Shown: positions 21,043-30,229, counted from the first letter of the stretch. The stretch is 64,000 bases of DNA from Novosphingobium colocasiae (GCF_014652555.1 NZ_BMZA01000010.1:1-64000); one strand, 5' to 3'. The notes: a model not told the origin generated them from the letters alone. Numbers and translations are program-made.

Positions 21043-21483
21043 TCAGTTGTAGAAGTTGTAGTCACCCAGCACGAGCTGGTTGCCGTTCGTCGATCCGATC
21101 GCGATCACGTAGTCGAGACCGGTGATCGTGCTGTGGATCGAGTAGTACTGTGCATGGACGTCGCCGCCGGGGCTGGCGCTGTTCTGGCCATAGCCGATGA
21201 AGCTCAGCGTGGAGCCTGCGCCGAAGCCCTGCAGGTACAGGAAATCGTTGTTGCCGGCCTGGTAGACGCCCGCGCCGTTGAAGTCGTAGATGAAGTCCTG
21301 TGCCTTCGCGCCGAGGCCGGAGTTGGCGTTGAGCCCGGCGTCGAAGTCTGACAGCTTGAGGACGAAGGCGTCATTGCCCGCGCCGCCATAATAGGCATCG
21401 ACCCCGGCCCCCCCGACAAGAGCATCGTTGCTGCCGGTTCCCGCGATCTTGTCACTGCCACTGGTGCCAATCACGATTGTCAT
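21043..21483 (-). CDS. Small RTX-type calcium-binding protein, putative type I secretion substrate
   Basis: The 146-residue protein opens with a compact array of Gly/Asp-rich nonapeptide-like repeats (IGTSGSDKIAGTGSNDALVG, GGAGVDAYYGGAGNDAF), which fold into calcium-binding beta-rolls in RTX proteins. The remainder (FIYDFNGAGVYQAGNNDFLY...LVLGDYNF) resembles the C-terminal RTX tail often linked with type I secretion signals. No enzymatic domain is present, so the protein is almost entirely a secretion/calcium module. An AGGAGG ribosome site lies five bases before the ATG, predicting strong translation. It sits upstream of the PrsDE/TolC genes on the same strand and is a natural candidate substrate; its role is unknown. 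Confidence 0.8.
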   Translation of the reverse strand: MTIVIGTSGSDKIAGTGSNDALVGGAGVDAYYGGAGNDAFVLKLSDFDAGLNANSGLGAKAQDFIYDFNGAGVYQAGNNDFLYLQGFGAGSTLSFIGYGQNSASPGGDVHAQYYSIHSTITGLDYVIAIGSTNGNQLVLGDYNFYN

Positions 21484-21900
21484 GCAAACCTCCTAAGTAA
21501 TAGTACTAGTGAAGACGAAATATGCGACGTATATCGAACGCAAGGATGGGGTTGATCGCTAAATCATCCCGGTTTGTCGAAAATGTGCCCTCCGTTTACG
21601 ACACTTCATTATAGGTCTTTAATTTTGACGACTTCAAGGCTGTGTCATTGTTGTTCGTCGTGATTCTGCTGGTCGTTTGATCCGTTACCGATCGAACAAT
21701 TCTCGTCCTGCGGAGAGTTGGCGCTATTTTTAGTGTGAGATTTTCGCTGGTGCCGCTCGGTGATCGGCGGCCTCGACGGATGGACAGGCCAGGAGTGCCG
21801 AGCCGATGGTGCATTTCGGACTAGAATGGAAAATTCGGCGAACCCGTCGTGGCACAGGCGGCGGCGAATCGTCGCGCGGCAGGGCAGGGGCGACCGGCGC
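21484..21900. other. Divergent promoter region
   Basis: This 417-bp region separates the minus-strand RTX gene from the plus-strand pyruvyl transferase. The part at 21490-21740 is distinctly AT-rich, with segments such as aagtaatagtactag and ttcattataggtctttaatt, and probably carries promoters in both directions. Short frames inside show no domain. Confidence 0.5.
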
Positions 21901-22914
21901 GTGAAAATGCTCCGCTATCGCCCCGCCGTCGCCAATTTCGGGGATGATCTGAACGATATCCTGTGGCCCGCGCTGGCCCCGGCGCTGTTCCGGGATGAAG
22001 CGCATGGCCCGCAACCGGACGATGCCGCCTGGTTCGTGGGTATCGGCACGATCATCGGCATGCCGCCGGGTGTTGCGCGCCGGCTCCACGTGTTTTCGAG
22101 CGGGATCGGCTACGCTCCCGTCGCGGCATGGCGGGGCCTGCAGGTTGACTATCACTGCGTGCGCGGCCCGATCTCGGCGCGAGTTCTCGGCCTTGAGTCC
22201 CACCGCGCGCTGACTGACGGGGCGATCCTGGCCCCGCTGCTGCCGGAACTCGCCGGGGGCGCGGTGCCGCAGGCCGGCACCGTGGTGGTCCCGCATTACG
22301 AAACCATTGCCTTTCCCGGCTGGGACAAGGCGGCGCGGCTGGCCGGGATGCGGCTGGTCGATCCGCGCGGCACCCCGGCAGAGGTCATCCGCGCCTTGCG
22401 CGGCGCGCAACTGGTGCTGACCGAATCGCTGCACGGTGCGATCCTGGCGGACAGTTTCGGCGTGCCGTGGGTGCCGTTCGCGGTGTCCGGCAATTTCTCG
22501 ACCGCCAAATGGGCGGACTGGGCGGCATCGCTGGACCTGCGGATCGCGGTGACGATGGTGGTCCCGCCCGATCCGATGCCGCTGCTGCGGTTCGGCAGGC
22601 GGGCCGAACCGTTCGGCACGCGGATCGCCATCGACCCGGAGGCTGCGCTTGGCGAATTCCGGTCGCGGGTCGCGCCCGCCCGGCAGGTTTCGCGGCTCAA
22701 GCGCGCGGCCAAGGCCGTGCTTGAAGGCGTACCCCCGGCGCGGGCGCTGCTCGGCTATTCACCCGATCGCACGGCGGAGCACCTGCTGCGTCTGGCACAG
22801 GCCTCCCCCTGGTGCAGCGCCGAGGCCCGCCGCGACACCCTGCGCGCCGCGATGCGCGAACGGCTGGAGACGCTGGTGCGGGCGCAGGATGCGTTGTGCA
22901 GTACCGTGGATTGA
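21901..22914 (+). CDS. Polysaccharide pyruvyl transferase family protein
   Basis: Predicted to add a pyruvate ketal to an exopolysaccharide sugar, as GumL/ExoV-type enzymes do. Family features include the N-terminal NFGDDLNDILWP (cf. N.GD.L), FVGIGTIIG, the CVRGPISARVLG motif and the C-terminal LVLTESLHGAILADSFGVPWV. The GTG at 21901 (followed by an in-frame ATG at 21907) gives 337 residues and lies after GGCAGGGGCG; earlier in-frame ATGs at 21760 and 21826 would add a non-conserved Arg-rich leader. Divergent from the RTX gene and first of a plus-strand polysaccharide-modification group. Confidence 0.85.
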   Translation: MKMLRYRPAVANFGDDLNDILWPALAPALFRDEAHGPQPDDAAWFVGIGTIIGMPPGVARRLHVFSSGIGYAPVAAWRGLQVDYHCVRGPISARVLGLESHRALTDGAILAPLLPELAGGAVPQAGTVVVPHYETIAFPGWDKAARLAGMRLVDPRGTPAEVIRALRGAQLVLTESLHGAILADSFGVPWVPFAVSGNFSTAKWADWAASLDLRIAVTMVVPPDPMPLLRFGRRAEPFGTRIAIDPEAALGEFRSRVAPARQVSRLKRAAKAVLEGVPPARALLGYSPDRTAEHLLRLAQASPWCSAEARRDTLRAAMRERLETLVRAQDALCSTVD

Positions 22915-22993
22915 CCGTCGCGCCGCGCGGGCTGGCTTTGGCGCGCGGCTCGGCTATCATGGCCCGGTATGCTCCCGCTAGGTTTCCGCCTCG

Positions 22994-23245
22994 ATGGATG
23001 ATCGTCCGAAAAGCCCGCGTGGTCTCGGGGTTTCTCCCGATGTCGCGGCTAACGCTTCCTCGGCCGGGGCGGACTATCGGGCTGGCCGGAACATGCCCCA
23101 GGATCGCAACCTGCCAACCCGAAAGGCCGCCCGCGCGGCCGGGTCCATCGGCGCCCGCCCGGTCCGCTGGCGCTGGTGGTTCGTCGGCCTGTGCCTCAGC
23201 CTCGCGATGTGGGCCGGGATCGCGGCGCTGCTCGGCGTGCTCTGA
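22994..23245 (+). CDS. Small single-pass membrane protein, unknown function
   Basis: The 83-residue frame has a polar, basic N-terminal part and a single hydrophobic segment at the C-terminus (about residues 61-82, WWFVGLCLSLAMWAGIAALL) preceded by Arg/Trp residues. It lies between the pyruvyl transferase and an acyltransferase on the same strand. No family is recognised. The tail-anchored layout and same-strand position make it a plausible gene, but the evidence is only composition and context. Confidence 0.45.
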   Translation: MDDRPKSPRGLGVSPDVAANASSAGADYRAGRNMPQDRNLPTRKAARAAGSIGARPVRWRWWFVGLCLSLAMWAGIAALLGVL

Positions 23246-23360
23246 ACCGGCTGCCGGGCAATCCGCAACCGAATAGGCTGTAAATCGGATGCATCTCGGA
23301 TTGAGGGGCCGGCGGCTATGTTCATAGGCTGCACGGGTTAACCCGAAGCCCCGGCGATGC

Positions 23361-23393
23361 CGTGCGGTCGCGGGTCTTCCCCGCAGCCGCACG
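23361..23393 (+). other. Hairpin in the probable 5' leader of the acyltransferase gene
   Basis: cgtgcggtcgcggg and ccccgcagccgcacg pair around a TCTT loop with one mismatch. The hairpin lies inside a possible upstream coding extension, but the stronger reading is that it belongs to the untranslated leader before the TTG start at 23429. Confidence 0.4.
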
Positions 23394-23428
23394 CCGCCAC
23401 AACGCACGGCCAGACCCGGAGCCCGCCG

Positions 23429-24508
23429 TTGAACAAGAGCCTTTCGCTGTTTCTGGACCTGCTGCGGCTGGGTGCCGCGCTCTTGGTGCTGGTGGGCCAT
23501 ATGGCCGAAGTCTTCGCGCTGCACTTGCCGGACCTGATCCACCACAGCGCCAAGGAAGGCGTGGCGATCTTTTTCGTCCTTTCGGGCTTCGTCATCGCCT
23601 TCGTGACGGACGGCCGGGAAAAGGACTGGCGCGCCTATGCCCGGTCGCGGTATCTGCGCATGGTGTCGGTGGTGCCGCTGGCGCTGGTGGTGCTGTGCCT
23701 GTGCTATGCGATCGGGGTCCGGATCGATCCCGCGGCATACGCGCCGGGTCCGCTGGCGCTGGCCGGGACCGTGGGCGATCCGCCATCTCTGGCCGGGGTT
23801 CTGCGCTACCTCACCTTCACGAACGAGCTGTGGTTCGCGCGCGGGGTCATCAGCACCGGCGCGCCGTTCTGGTCGCTCGGGTTCGAAATGGCGTACTATG
23901 TCGCCTTCGCCATCCTGCTGTTCGGCCGGGGCTGGTGGCGCGTGGCGATGATGGCCGCGTGGGCGGCGGTGTGCGGGCCGCGCATCGTCCTGGCATTTCC
24001 GCTCTGGCTGATCGGAGTGGTCGCCTGGCACATGGTGCGGCGCGGGGTCAGGCTCTCTCCGGCGCGCGGCTGGCTACTGGTCGGGCTGACGGCGCTGGCG
24101 GTGCTGGCTTGGCGCAAGTTTGCCAGCGCCCCCGCCGCGCCCTTGTTCGAATGGCACGCGCCCGGCGCGCTGGCGCTCAGCATGGGCTACTATGCGGTGC
24201 TGGCGGTGCTGATCGCGCTGCTGATCGTCAGCTTCGCGGCCACTGCGCCGGGGCAGGGTTTCTGGCCTGCCCTGGTCGAACGCGCGGTGCGCTTCCTCGC
24301 CGGTGCCAGCTTCACGCTGTACATCGCGCACTTGCCGCTGATGGTGCTGTTCGCGGTCTTGCTGCCGGTTTCGCTGGGCGGCGCGGCGAAAGCGGCGATA
24401 GCCACCACTTTGACGATCCTGGCTGTATTGTTACTGGCTGAGGTGGGTGAGCGCAGGAAAAATACTTATGCAACTATCACGTACAAACTGGGTCAGTACG
24501 TAGCCTGA
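23429..24508 (+). CDS. Acyltransferase family 3 membrane protein
   Basis: Multi-pass inner-membrane O-acyltransferase of the OafA/ExoZ type, expected to acetylate or otherwise acylate exopolysaccharide sugars. The 359-residue reading from TTG (LNKSLSLFLDLLRLGAALLV) gives a normal N-terminus with the conserved first helix and catalytic-type His in LVGHMAEVF, then IFFVLSGFVIAF and RSRYLRM. About ten hydrophobic segments follow. The alternative ATG at 23357 adds 24 residues without family similarity and overlaps a hairpin, so the TTG is preferred. The C-terminal tail is basic and polar. Confidence 0.85.
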   Translation: MNKSLSLFLDLLRLGAALLVLVGHMAEVFALHLPDLIHHSAKEGVAIFFVLSGFVIAFVTDGREKDWRAYARSRYLRMVSVVPLALVVLCLCYAIGVRIDPAAYAPGPLALAGTVGDPPSLAGVLRYLTFTNELWFARGVISTGAPFWSLGFEMAYYVAFAILLFGRGWWRVAMMAAWAAVCGPRIVLAFPLWLIGVVAWHMVRRGVRLSPARGWLLVGLTALAVLAWRKFASAPAAPLFEWHAPGALALSMGYYAVLAVLIALLIVSFAATAPGQGFWPALVERAVRFLAGASFTLYIAHLPLMVLFAVLLPVSLGGAAKAAIATTLTILAVLLLAEVGERRKNTYATITYKLGQYVA

Positions 24509-24648
24509 TGTTCTCTGTAAATTAAGGTTTGAAAACAGTTAATTTTAATTCACCGCAATCGTTTCAGCCGGATTATGACTCGTATTCCTAATTTCCCTTT
24601 CAACCCGGCGGCGGATGGGACGCCCTCGGTTCGAAAGGGATCAGCATC

Positions 24649-27297
24649 ATGGCTTTCAGTTATACGAACGCCCTCGGGCTTTCACTCAGGTCTTCGGACA
24701 CCGCGACCAAGGCATTGTTCGGCACGGCGGGCAAGGATCTGCTCCTCGGCACCGCCGCGAACGATATCATGCGCGGTTACGGCGGCGGCGATATCTACAA
24801 GGGCGGCCTGGGGGATGACACGTATATCATCTCCAGCATCAAGGACGCCGTCACCGAAGCGGCGGCGCAGGGGACCGACACGATCCGGTCCTCGGTCTAT
24901 CACGTCCTTGAAGCCAACGTCGAAAACCTCATCCTCGAAGGCAAGAACGCCTGGTACGGCGGCGGCAATGCGGGTGACAATGTCATCATCGGCAACGAAT
25001 TCGATCAGCAGATCGATGGCAAGGGCGGCAACGATTTCCTCATCGGCGGGGGCGGTGCCGATACCTTCATCGTCACCGCCGGCAACGGCAGCGACGTCAT
25101 CGCCGATTACACCGTCGGCACTGACCATATCCGCCTCGGCGGGCAGGGCCTGACCAATTTCAGCCAGGTCCAGTCCCATCTGAAGCAAGTCGGCCGCGAC
25201 ACCGTGCTGACCTTCGACAATGGCGAACGGCTGGTGCTGAACGGTATCAAGGCCGGCACCCTGACAGCGGCGGACTTCACCTATGATCGTGACGCTTCGA
25301 AGCTGACCCTGGGCTTCAGCGACGAATTCAACACGCTCAATCTCAATATGCGGCAAAGCGGCTGGCGCACCGAATACGGCAACGGCGGCCCCGGCTCCGT
25401 CGCCAGCCATACCCTGCAGGGCGAGGCCGAAGTCTACACCGACCCCACCTGGACCGGCACCGGCAGCAAGCCTTTGGGCGTCAACCCATTCTCGATCGAC
25501 AACGGCGTGCTGACCATCACCGCCGCGCCCGCGAGCGATGCGATCAAGCCGTTCATTGACGGGCACACCTATACCTCGGGCCTGCTGACCTCGAAGTTCT
25601 CCTATGCCCAGCAATACGGCTATTTCGAGATCCGCGCCGCGCTCCCCGCCGGCAACGGCTTCTGGCCCGCCTTCTGGCTGCTGCCGACCGACAATAGCTG
25701 GCCGCCCGAACTCGACGTGTTCGAGATGCTCGGCAACGATCCCAACGTCGTCTACATGACCACGCACGGCCGCGAAAACGGCGCGAACACTATGGCGCAG
25801 GACAGGGCGGTGATCGATTCCACCCAGTTCCACACGTATGGGGTCGACTGGAACGCAGATCGGGTGATCTACTACATCGACGGCGTCGAAGTGGCCCGGC
25901 AGGACACGCCCGAGGCCATGAAGAAAGAGATGTACATGCTCATCAACCTCGCCGTCGGCGGGGACAAGAGCTGGGCGGGCCCGGCCGATGCAAGCACCGG
26001 TACCGGCGAGATGAAAGTGGATTATGTCCGCGCCTACCGCACGGCGGACACCGTATCGGCCACCGTCAACGGCACCCACTACACTTACGATCCGTCCGCT
26101 CCGGTCACCGGCGGCACCACGCCCGACGGACATACTACGCCACCACCTCCGCCCGCCTCGGGCTCGACGAGCGGCGGGCCCGGCTATGCCTCCCTGACCG
26201 GCACCGCCGGCAACGACACCTTCACCGTCACCTCCACGCTCGACAAGATCGTCGAGGCGAAGGACTGCGGCATCGATCTCGTCCTGTCTTCGGCCAGCTA
26301 CACCTTGCCCGATAACGTCGAAAGCATCCTCCTTTCGGGCAGCGCCGCGATCGATGGCACCGGCAATGCGCTCGACAACCGGCTGATCGGCAACGCCGCT
26401 GCCAACGTGCTGACCGGACTGGCCGGGAACGACTATCTCGATGGCTTCGGCGGGGCCGATACCCTGATCGGCGGCCTTGGCGACGATACCTACAAGGTCG
26501 ACAATGCATCGGTCAAAATCGTCGAGAATGCCGGGGAGGGCACCGATAGCGTGCTGTCCACCATCACCTACCGGCTGGGCGACAACCTCGAAAACCTGCG
26601 CCTCGACGGCACCGCCGACCTGGACGGTACCGGCAACGCCCTTGCGAACCGGCTGGTCGGCAACGACGGGGCCAATGTCCTCACCGGGCTGGACGGCAAC
26701 GACTATCTCGACGGCGGGGCCGGAGCCGATACGCTGATCGGCGGCAAGGGCGATGATACCTTCATCGTCGCGCAGGTCGGCGATGTCGTCATCGAAAAGC
26801 CGGGCGAGGGGCTCGACACCGTGTTCGCCGGCATCAGCCACACGCTGTCGGCCAACGTGGAAAACCTGATGCTGACGGGAACTGCTGACATCTACGGCAT
26901 CGGCAACGATCTGGTCAACCGCATCATCGGCAATGCCGGCGCGAACCTGCTCGACGGCGGCGATGGTGCCGATACGCTGATGGGCGGCGCGGGGGATGAT
27001 GTCCTGATCGGCGGGGCGGGCTTCGACGCCCTCTACGGCGGCGACGGCGCGGATACCTTCGCGTTCTCCGGCCGCTGGGGCATCGACAGCATCGCCGATT
27101 TCAAGGTCGGGACTGACAGGATCGTTCTGGTCGATACCGATCCCGCCAAAGTCGGCATCGTCCACATCGGCAATTCGACGATCATCACCGTGGGGGCCGA
27201 GAAGATCACCCTCGCCGGCGCACCCACCGCCAGCTTCGCCGATATCACGTTCCAGTCGGACACTGATTTCACCCATGCCGTGGGACTGCTGGCCTGA
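24649..27297 (+). CDS. RTX-flanked GH16 beta-glycanase, probable PrsDE substrate
   Basis: A secreted endo-beta-glycanase probably acting on the cell's own exopolysaccharide, comparable to rhizobial ExsH. The 882-residue protein has an N-terminal RTX block (about residues 25-165, GTAGKDLLLGTAANDIMRGY), a GH16 domain (about 220-465), a Pro-rich linker near residue 500 (TPPPPPASGST) and a long C-terminal RTX array (about 510-860) with many GGxGxDxL-type repeats. The GH16 active-site motif ELDVFEM gives nucleophile Glu354, Asp356 and acid/base Glu359. There is no Sec signal peptide, which fits type I export through the PrsDE/TolC genes in this window. The AT-rich 140-bp upstream gap suggests its own promoter. 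Confidence 0.93.
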   Translation: MAFSYTNALGLSLRSSDTATKALFGTAGKDLLLGTAANDIMRGYGGGDIYKGGLGDDTYIISSIKDAVTEAAAQGTDTIRSSVYHVLEANVENLILEGKNAWYGGGNAGDNVIIGNEFDQQIDGKGGNDFLIGGGGADTFIVTAGNGSDVIADYTVGTDHIRLGGQGLTNFSQVQSHLKQVGRDTVLTFDNGERLVLNGIKAGTLTAADFTYDRDASKLTLGFSDEFNTLNLNMRQSGWRTEYGNGGPGSVASHTLQGEAEVYTDPTWTGTGSKPLGVNPFSIDNGVLTITAAPASDAIKPFIDGHTYTSGLLTSKFSYAQQYGYFEIRAALPAGNGFWPAFWLLPTDNSWPPELDVFEMLGNDPNVVYMTTHGRENGANTMAQDRAVIDSTQFHTYGVDWNADRVIYYIDGVEVARQDTPEAMKKEMYMLINLAVGGDKSWAGPADASTGTGEMKVDYVRAYRTADTVSATVNGTHYTYDPSAPVTGGTTPDGHTTPPPPPASGSTSGGPGYASLTGTAGNDTFTVTSTLDKIVEAKDCGIDLVLSSASYTLPDNVESILLSGSAAIDGTGNALDNRLIGNAAANVLTGLAGNDYLDGFGGADTLIGGLGDDTYKVDNASVKIVENAGEGTDSVLSTITYRLGDNLENLRLDGTADLDGTGNALANRLVGNDGANVLTGLDGNDYLDGGAGADTLIGGKGDDTFIVAQVGDVVIEKPGEGLDTVFAGISHTLSANVENLMLTGTADIYGIGNDLVNRIIGNAGANLLDGGDGADTLMGGAGDDVLIGGAGFDALYGGDGADTFAFSGRWGIDSIADFKVGTDRIVLVDTDPAKVGIVHIGNSTIITVGAEKITLAGAPTASFADITFQSDTDFTHAVGLLA

Positions 27298-27621
27298 GTC
27301 CCATCCCGCTGCGGCGGGACAAGGAAGGATTTCACGCGGAGACGCGGAGGCGCAGAGAGGTCAGGTACGCGGCATCGCCGCCTTCCTTGTCGAGGCTGCG
27401 TTTGTCGCCACGTAGAAGGGAGACGAAGGCTGCGCCCTTGCGCGACACCTCTGCGCCTCCGCGCCTCCGCGTGAACCATTCTTTCCCTTTCACGAGCCTA
27501 ACCCCAAATCCCCTCCGATATCGATCAGTCTTCCCGGCCGCCCGGTCGACCCTGATCGGCCCAGCCTGTATCCAAGTCGCGGCACCGGTCCGGTGCCGCG
27601 GCTTCGGGGATTCTTGCGCGG
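27298..27621. other. Gene-free region carrying an inverted-repeat element
   Basis: The 324 bp between the glycanase and the next acyltransferase is filled mostly by the element at 27331-27475. A 6-bp hairpin (tcccgc/gcggga) follows the glycanase stop within 25 bp. No coding frame with family features is seen. Confidence 0.5.
27331..27475. repeat. Dispersed inverted-repeat element, copy 1
   Basis: Near-perfect outer arms (ttcacgcggagacgcggagg, continuing to 27358, and its complement at 27449-27475) enclose about 90 bp. The inner part tgcgtttgtcgc is shared with the copy at 33045-33192, which lies in the opposite orientation. Both copies are intergenic. Confidence 0.8.
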
Positions 27622-28686
27622 ATGCTTCGTAATATCCAGGCCCTGCGTGCGTTGGCGGCGCTCATGGTGGTGGTCGTGCACCTCGAAACGCTGGCCGCGC
27701 CGCTCGGCATCGGCGCGGGGCAGCTCGCCCCCTTCGCGGTGGGGGTGGACCTGTTCTTCGTCATCAGCGGCTTCATCATGGTCCACACCACCGCGCGGCG
27801 CAGGCAAAGCCCGGCGGCGTTCCTCGCCAACCGCCTCTTGCGCATCGCCCCGCTGTACTGGACGCTGACCGCGCTGCTGTTCGCCCTGGCCCTCGCCGCC
27901 CCCGGCCTGCTCGGGGCGACGCGGGCCGATCCGGTGGCGCTGCTTAAATCGCTGGCCTTCATCCCCGGTGAACGCGCCGATGGCACGATGCGGCCGGTGC
28001 TGTTCGTGGGCTGGTCGCTCAATCTGGAAATGGCGTTCTACTGCGTCTTCGCCCTGTGCCTGACGGTCGCGGACCTGCGGCGGGTGCTGCTGGGCGTGGC
28101 CGTGCTGGTAGCGATCGCCGCCTTCGGCTTTGCCGCCAGGCAACACCTCGCCCCCGAACTGCGCTTCCTGACCCAGCCGATCCTCCTCGAATTCGCGGCG
28201 GGCATGGCGCTGGGATACCGGTATCAGGCCCACCCCGGCGATCCCCGCCGCGCGCGGGCGGCGCTGGCGCTGATGCCGCTCGCATTCCTGGCCCTGATCG
28301 CCGCAGCCACGCTGCCCGAACCGCTGGCGCGCGCGCTGCCGGTGCCGCCGGCGCTGGCGCCGGCGGCATGGCTGGTGTGGCTGGCGCTGCGGGCGGAGGC
28401 CGGGGGCAGGGTGCTGGCCGCGCGGCCGGTGCAGGCGCTGGGCGACGCCAGTTACGCGCTGTACCTCAGCCACCCCTTCGTCACGCAGGGCTTCGCCTTC
28501 CTCGCCGCCGCGCTCGGCCTGATCCATGCCGGCACCGCGCCCGCGCTGATGATCGCCTGCGTCGCGCTGGCGGCGCTGGTCGGGCTGGCGGTGCATCGCG
28601 GGCTGGAACTGCCGCTGACGCACCTCGCCCGCCGCCTGTGCACTCCTGCCACGCGGACACGCGCTGCACCGGCGGGCGCGGAATGA
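27622..28686 (+). CDS. Acyltransferase family 3 membrane protein
   Basis: The 354-residue multi-pass protein begins RNIQALRALAALMVVVVHLE, with the family His in the first helix, then LFFVISGFIMVHT and RLLRIAPLYW, typical of OafA/ExoZ acyltransferases. It probably decorates exopolysaccharide with an acyl group. It overlaps the Wzy/ligase-like gene by 4 bp (ATGA), so both are probably made together. It is only distantly similar to the acyltransferase at 23429-24508, so the locus may specify two separate modifications. Confidence 0.88.
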   Translation: MLRNIQALRALAALMVVVVHLETLAAPLGIGAGQLAPFAVGVDLFFVISGFIMVHTTARRRQSPAAFLANRLLRIAPLYWTLTALLFALALAAPGLLGATRADPVALLKSLAFIPGERADGTMRPVLFVGWSLNLEMAFYCVFALCLTVADLRRVLLGVAVLVAIAAFGFAARQHLAPELRFLTQPILLEFAAGMALGYRYQAHPGDPRRARAALALMPLAFLALIAAATLPEPLARALPVPPALAPAAWLVWLALRAEAGGRVLAARPVQALGDASYALYLSHPFVTQGFAFLAAALGLIHAGTAPALMIACVALAALVGLAVHRGLELPLTHLARRLCTPATRTRAAPAGAE

Positions 28687-29942
28687 CCGGGGCCATCCTC
28701 CCGCGCCATCAAGGCCAGGCGGACGGCAGCCGCCTGGCCGCGCTGTTCGCCGATCGCAACTGGCAGGATGGCGTGTTCGCCGGGCTCATGCTGCTGTCGC
28801 GCATCCCCGCCAACCTCGGCACCGCCGGCGGGCTCGCGTTTCTGCTCCTCGCCGGGCTCTATACCCTGCTGCGGCTGGAGCAGGCCGGGCTGACGCTGCG
28901 CCGCTGCTGGCCGCTGCTGGTCTATCCGGCGGTGGCGCTGCTCTCGGCAAGCTGGGCTGATTTCCCGGAGCTGACCCTGCGCGCCGCCGTGCAGATGACC
29001 GTCACCGCCTATGCCGGCCTGCTGCTCTCGCAGGCGGAGCGGCCGCGCACCGTGCTGCTGGCGTTGCTGGCGGTCTACGGCGGCTATACAGTCGCCTCGT
29101 GGCTGGCCGGCAATACCCGGGCGGACGGGCTGGGCGAGGCTCCGGCGCTCTATGGTCTGGGGGGAGAGGCGAAGAACTACTTCGCCGATACTACCGGCAC
29201 CGCCGTGCTGCTGGCGCTCGCCGGGCTGGCGATGATGCTGGAACGGCGGGCCTGGGCATGGTCGGCGGCGCTGGCGATTGTCACCGCGATCTGCGTCATG
29301 GCCACGCTGGCGGCGCGCTCCGCCGGGGCGGTCGCGGCGCTGCTGTCATCGGGGGCGCTGCTGGCGGCGCTGCTCCTGCTGCGCAAGGCCTCGCCTGCGG
29401 CCAAGCTGCTGTTCGTCATCGCGCTGGTCACCGCGCTGGTGCTGGGCGCGCTGTTCTTCGATCAGTTGCTGGCGCTGGTCCAGCAAGCCTCGAACAAGGA
29501 TGAAGGGCTGACCGGGCGCGCTTACCTGTGGTACCGCGCCGCCTTCTACACCGCCGAACGGCCATGGCTGGGCGTCGGCTACTTCGGCTTCTGGACCGCG
29601 CAAAACCCCGAAGCGATCGGCCTGTGGCGCTATTTCGACGTGCGGCAGGAAGGCACCGCGTTCTCGTTTCACAACGGCTATATCCAGACCTGGGTGGAAA
29701 CCGGCCTGATCGGCGTGGCCGCGCTGGTCTTGACCTGGGCCGCCACCGCCGCCCTGCTGCTGCGCCGCTTCGTCATCACCCGCTCGCTGCCCGCCTGCTT
29801 CTGGCTGGCGTACCTCGCGCACGAAATGGCCAAGACCCCCGTCGAACCCATCCGCCCCAGCGCCCTCGTCGCCCCCACGATCATGATGTTCGCGGCCGCC
29901 GGCTTCGGCTGCCTGCCGGTGTTGCGCCCACCCAGACCCTGA
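28683..29942 (+). CDS. O-antigen ligase/polymerase (Wzy_C-type) membrane protein
   Basis: Multi-pass inner-membrane protein expected to polymerise or ligate polysaccharide repeat units in the periplasm. The 419-residue reading from the ATG overlapping the acyltransferase stop has about eleven hydrophobic segments and the typical large periplasmic loop with GRAYLWYRAAFYTAERPWLG, GYFGFW and FHNGYIQTWVETGLIG. Longer in-frame extensions upstream run antiparallel to the acyltransferase product and are rejected. In a locus with a priming transferase and an export lipoprotein, a Wzy/ExoQ-like polymerase role is the best guess; ligase cannot be excluded. Confidence 0.85.
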   Translation: MTGAILPRHQGQADGSRLAALFADRNWQDGVFAGLMLLSRIPANLGTAGGLAFLLLAGLYTLLRLEQAGLTLRRCWPLLVYPAVALLSASWADFPELTLRAAVQMTVTAYAGLLLSQAERPRTVLLALLAVYGGYTVASWLAGNTRADGLGEAPALYGLGGEAKNYFADTTGTAVLLALAGLAMMLERRAWAWSAALAIVTAICVMATLAARSAGAVAALLSSGALLAALLLLRKASPAAKLLFVIALVTALVLGALFFDQLLALVQQASNKDEGLTGRAYLWYRAAFYTAERPWLGVGYFGFWTAQNPEAIGLWRYFDVRQEGTAFSFHNGYIQTWVETGLIGVAALVLTWAATAALLLRRFVITRSLPACFWLAYLAHEMAKTPVEPIRPSALVAPTIMMFAAAGFGCLPVLRPPRP

Positions 29943-29954
29943 TTGCACGCCTAG

Positions 29955-30075
29955 CATCCCCCCGCCCCGGCGGGGCGGGGCCGGGGGTAGGGGAGCGCTG
30001 CCGCAAGGCAGCGCGTCGACGCCGGCGGGGGTACACCTCCTCCGAACCTCCCCCCTCAAGGGTGGAGGAGCAGCC
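29955..30075. repeat. Palindromic intergenic repeat, intergenic copy
   Basis: A ccccgccccggcggggcggg hairpin, a central gcgctgccgcaaggcagcgc hairpin and a ctcccccctcaagggtggag block reproduce the layout of the element inside the cell wall hydrologase-type gene at 18390-18510. It directly follows the Wzy/ligase-like gene and may act as a 3' structure. Confidence 0.75.
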
Positions 30076-30082
30076 AGTCCCA

Positions 30083-30229
30083 TCAAGCGCCCCGCGCTCG
30101 AAAGATCGCACATCGTCGCGGCATGCAAACGCCGAAATCGTCTTTTGCCCGCCAAGGGCACATTGTCGTGTTCGAAGAAACGGCTACTGTCCTCGCGAGG
30201 AGCGCCAATGAGCGACCAGACTATCACGG
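30083..30229. repeat. Leader duplication, copy 1
   Basis: This 147-bp stretch matches 30685-30829 with scattered mismatches and small indels. Shared blocks include atcgtcgcggcatgca, cgccgaaatcgtctt, cgacattgtcgtg-like and gctcgcgaggagc, plus the ATG and first seven codons of the EF-Tu-like gene. The copies lie about 600 bp apart in direct orientation. Confidence 0.8.

Noticed and set aside
23357..23428. Longer start of the first acyltransferase at 23357
   Set aside because: The added 24 residues are not family-like and overlap a stable hairpin; TTG 23429 gives the expected N-terminus.
27331..27475. Insertion sequence
   Set aside because: The element is about 145 bp, has no transposase frame and no clear target-site duplication; it is better seen as a non-autonomous palindromic repeat.
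28056..28682. N-terminal extension of the Wzy-like gene to 28056
   Set aside because: Runs out of frame through the acyltransferase gene; the ATG overlapping its stop gives a normal membrane-protein start.
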